This document shows positions 6,319 through 7,254 of a DNA stretch of 7,254 bases, piece after piece. Positions within the stretch are counted from its first letter, which is position 1. Each line of letters opens with the position of its first letter. The translations under genes and the position numbers were made by a program. Under the pieces are notes generated by a model, which did no database searches, was not told the DNA's origin, and saw only the letters and a list, made by a program, of their open reading frames with translations. This stretch comes from an uncultured Lachnospiraceae bacterium. GTDB taxonomy: Bacteria; Bacillota; Clostridia; Lachnospirales; Anaerotignaceae. The stretch covers positions 1 to 7,254 of the forward strand of contig CALWSX010000017.1 of NCBI GenBank assembly GCA_944384285.1, in the 5' to 3' direction.

Positions 6319-7254
6319 ATGAATCTTGAGAAAGATATAAAATCAGGAGCTAATAATTTACATATATTCTTTAAATGGTTTATTACCGCCGCATTTTTAG
6401 GAATAATAATTGGGGTCGTGGCAGCTTTGTTTTGCCATTTAATGGAATTTGCCACAAATTATAGGACAGTACATAAAAATATTGTTTTTTTACTTCCTTT
6501 TGCAGGATTATTTATTGTTTGGTACTACAGAATATTTAATGTTAAGAAAAGCAGAGGAACAAACCTTGTTATTGAAAGTATAAGAAGTGAAGAAAGACTT
6601 CCTTTCAGAATGATGCCATTAATATTTGTTTCTACAATAATAACTCATCTTTTTGGAGGTTCTGCCGGGAGAGAAGGAGCAGCGCTTCAGATTGGAGGAA
6701 GTATTGCATCTAAAATTGGAAGGTACTTTAAGCTAAACATAAATGATATGCATATTATAACTATGTGTGGAATGAGTGCAGCATTTTCGGGGCTTTTTGG
6801 AACACCTGTTGCTGCTGCGGTTTTTGCTATGGAAGTTGTGAATGTTGGTATTATGTATTATTCTGCAATAGTTCCATGTGCAGTATCTTCTATTACAGCA
6901 TGTATGGTTGCACAATTTCTAGGAGTCAGACCTGAAGGATTTGCAGTTTTTGGAATTCCAACTCTTTCGCCAATCCCTGCTGTACAGGTAATAATTTTAT
7001 CCGCTTTATGTGCTGTTGTAGGGGTTGTATTTTGTATATGCCTTCACACTTTTAGATACTTATTTGAAAGATATTTAAAAAATTCTTACGTAAGAGTCTT
7101 TGTAGGAGGAGTATTAATAATTATATTAATGCTCATATTTGGTAGAGATTATCTTGGAGCCGGAATGGATATTATAGATAAAAGTATATCTAAAGGCCAG
7201 GTAAAATATGAAGCATTTATATTAAAGATGATTTTTACAGCGATTACATTACAG
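6319..7254 (+). CDS. ClC-family anion channel/antiporter (3' partial)
   Basis: The first 312 residues are present and the frame is open at the window end. The ATG follows GGGGTG by six bases. Seen: a hydrophobic first helix (about 18-40), several more membrane segments, FGGSAGREGAALQIGG (112-127) with the gating glutamate E119, and MSAAFSGLFGTPVAAAVFAMEV (152-173), the next conserved ClC helix. Known: ClC proteins are dimeric Cl- channels or Cl-/H+ antiporters, and a separate clade (CLC-F) exports fluoride. Where typical ClCs have GSGIP this protein has SRGTNLVIESI (78-88), and the usual GREGP is GREGA. The residue matching the inner proton-pathway glutamate (E203 of E. coli ClC) appears to be V173. 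These changes fit a divergent or CLC-F-like member, but substrate choice cannot be settled from sequence alone. No fluoride riboswitch is visible upstream. It is probably its own transcription unit after the terminator at 6174-6222. Confidence 0.9.
   Translation, partial: MNLEKDIKSGANNLHIFFKWFITAAFLGIIIGVVAALFCHLMEFATNYRTVHKNIVFLLPFAGLFIVWYYRIFNVKKSRGTNLVIESIRSEERLPFRMMPLIFVSTIITHLFGGSAGREGAALQIGGSIASKIGRYFKLNINDMHIITMCGMSAAFSGLFGTPVAAAVFAMEVVNVGIMYYSAIVPCAVSSITACMVAQFLGVRPEGFAVFGIPTLSPIPAVQVIILSALCAVVGVVFCICLHTFRYLFERYLKNSYVRVFVGGVLIIILMLIFGRDYLGAGMDIIDKSISKGQVKYEAFILKMIFTAITLQ

Noticed and set aside
6733..6915. Minus-strand open frame inside the ClC gene
   Set aside because: It is Cys/His/Asn-rich, has no domain, and lies opposite the conserved ClC helix.

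Overview
The window is very A+T-rich and every recognisable gene lies on the + strand, close together and with Shine-Dalgarno sites. This gene style, together with S-layer homology (SLH) repeats and ECF-type transporter genes, points to a low-GC, single-membrane Firmicute, most likely a Clostridia-class anaerobe. The species cannot be told from the sequence.

Positions 1-5926 look like one operon of five genes. (1) The C-terminal end of a cell-surface protein with three SLH repeats (1-906, cut by the window edge). (2) A secreted alpha/alpha-barrel protein of the prenyltransferase/transcobalamin alpha-domain type (928-1869). (3) A membrane-anchored protein with a long charged linker and a DUF4430 (transcobalamin-like C-terminal) domain (1887-2651). 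(4) EcfT, the transmembrane coupling subunit of an ECF importer (2658-3542). (5) An 803-residue fusion of two EcfA-type ATPases and an ECF S component (3515-5926). Gaps are 6-21 bases, and the last two genes overlap by 28 bases.

The main idea is functional. In animal intrinsic factor and transcobalamin, an alpha6/alpha6 barrel and a small beta domain (the DUF4430 fold) close around vitamin B12. Here the same two modules are separate surface proteins encoded directly upstream of a complete ECF transporter, with a wall-binding SLH protein first. The operon therefore reads as a surface capture and import system for a corrinoid or a similar large ligand. The ligand is inferred: no B12 riboswitch is visible because the operon's 5' end lies outside the window.

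Positions 5927-6318 hold a small DUF4177-type gene disrupted by a frameshift in a T-run (5980-6163), a good intrinsic terminator (6174-6222), and an A+T-rich gap with only a weak candidate promoter. From 6319 to the window end runs the first 312 codons of a ClC-family anion channel/antiporter. It has the gating-glutamate motif but lacks the usual GSGIP filter motif. It is probably a separate transcription unit.
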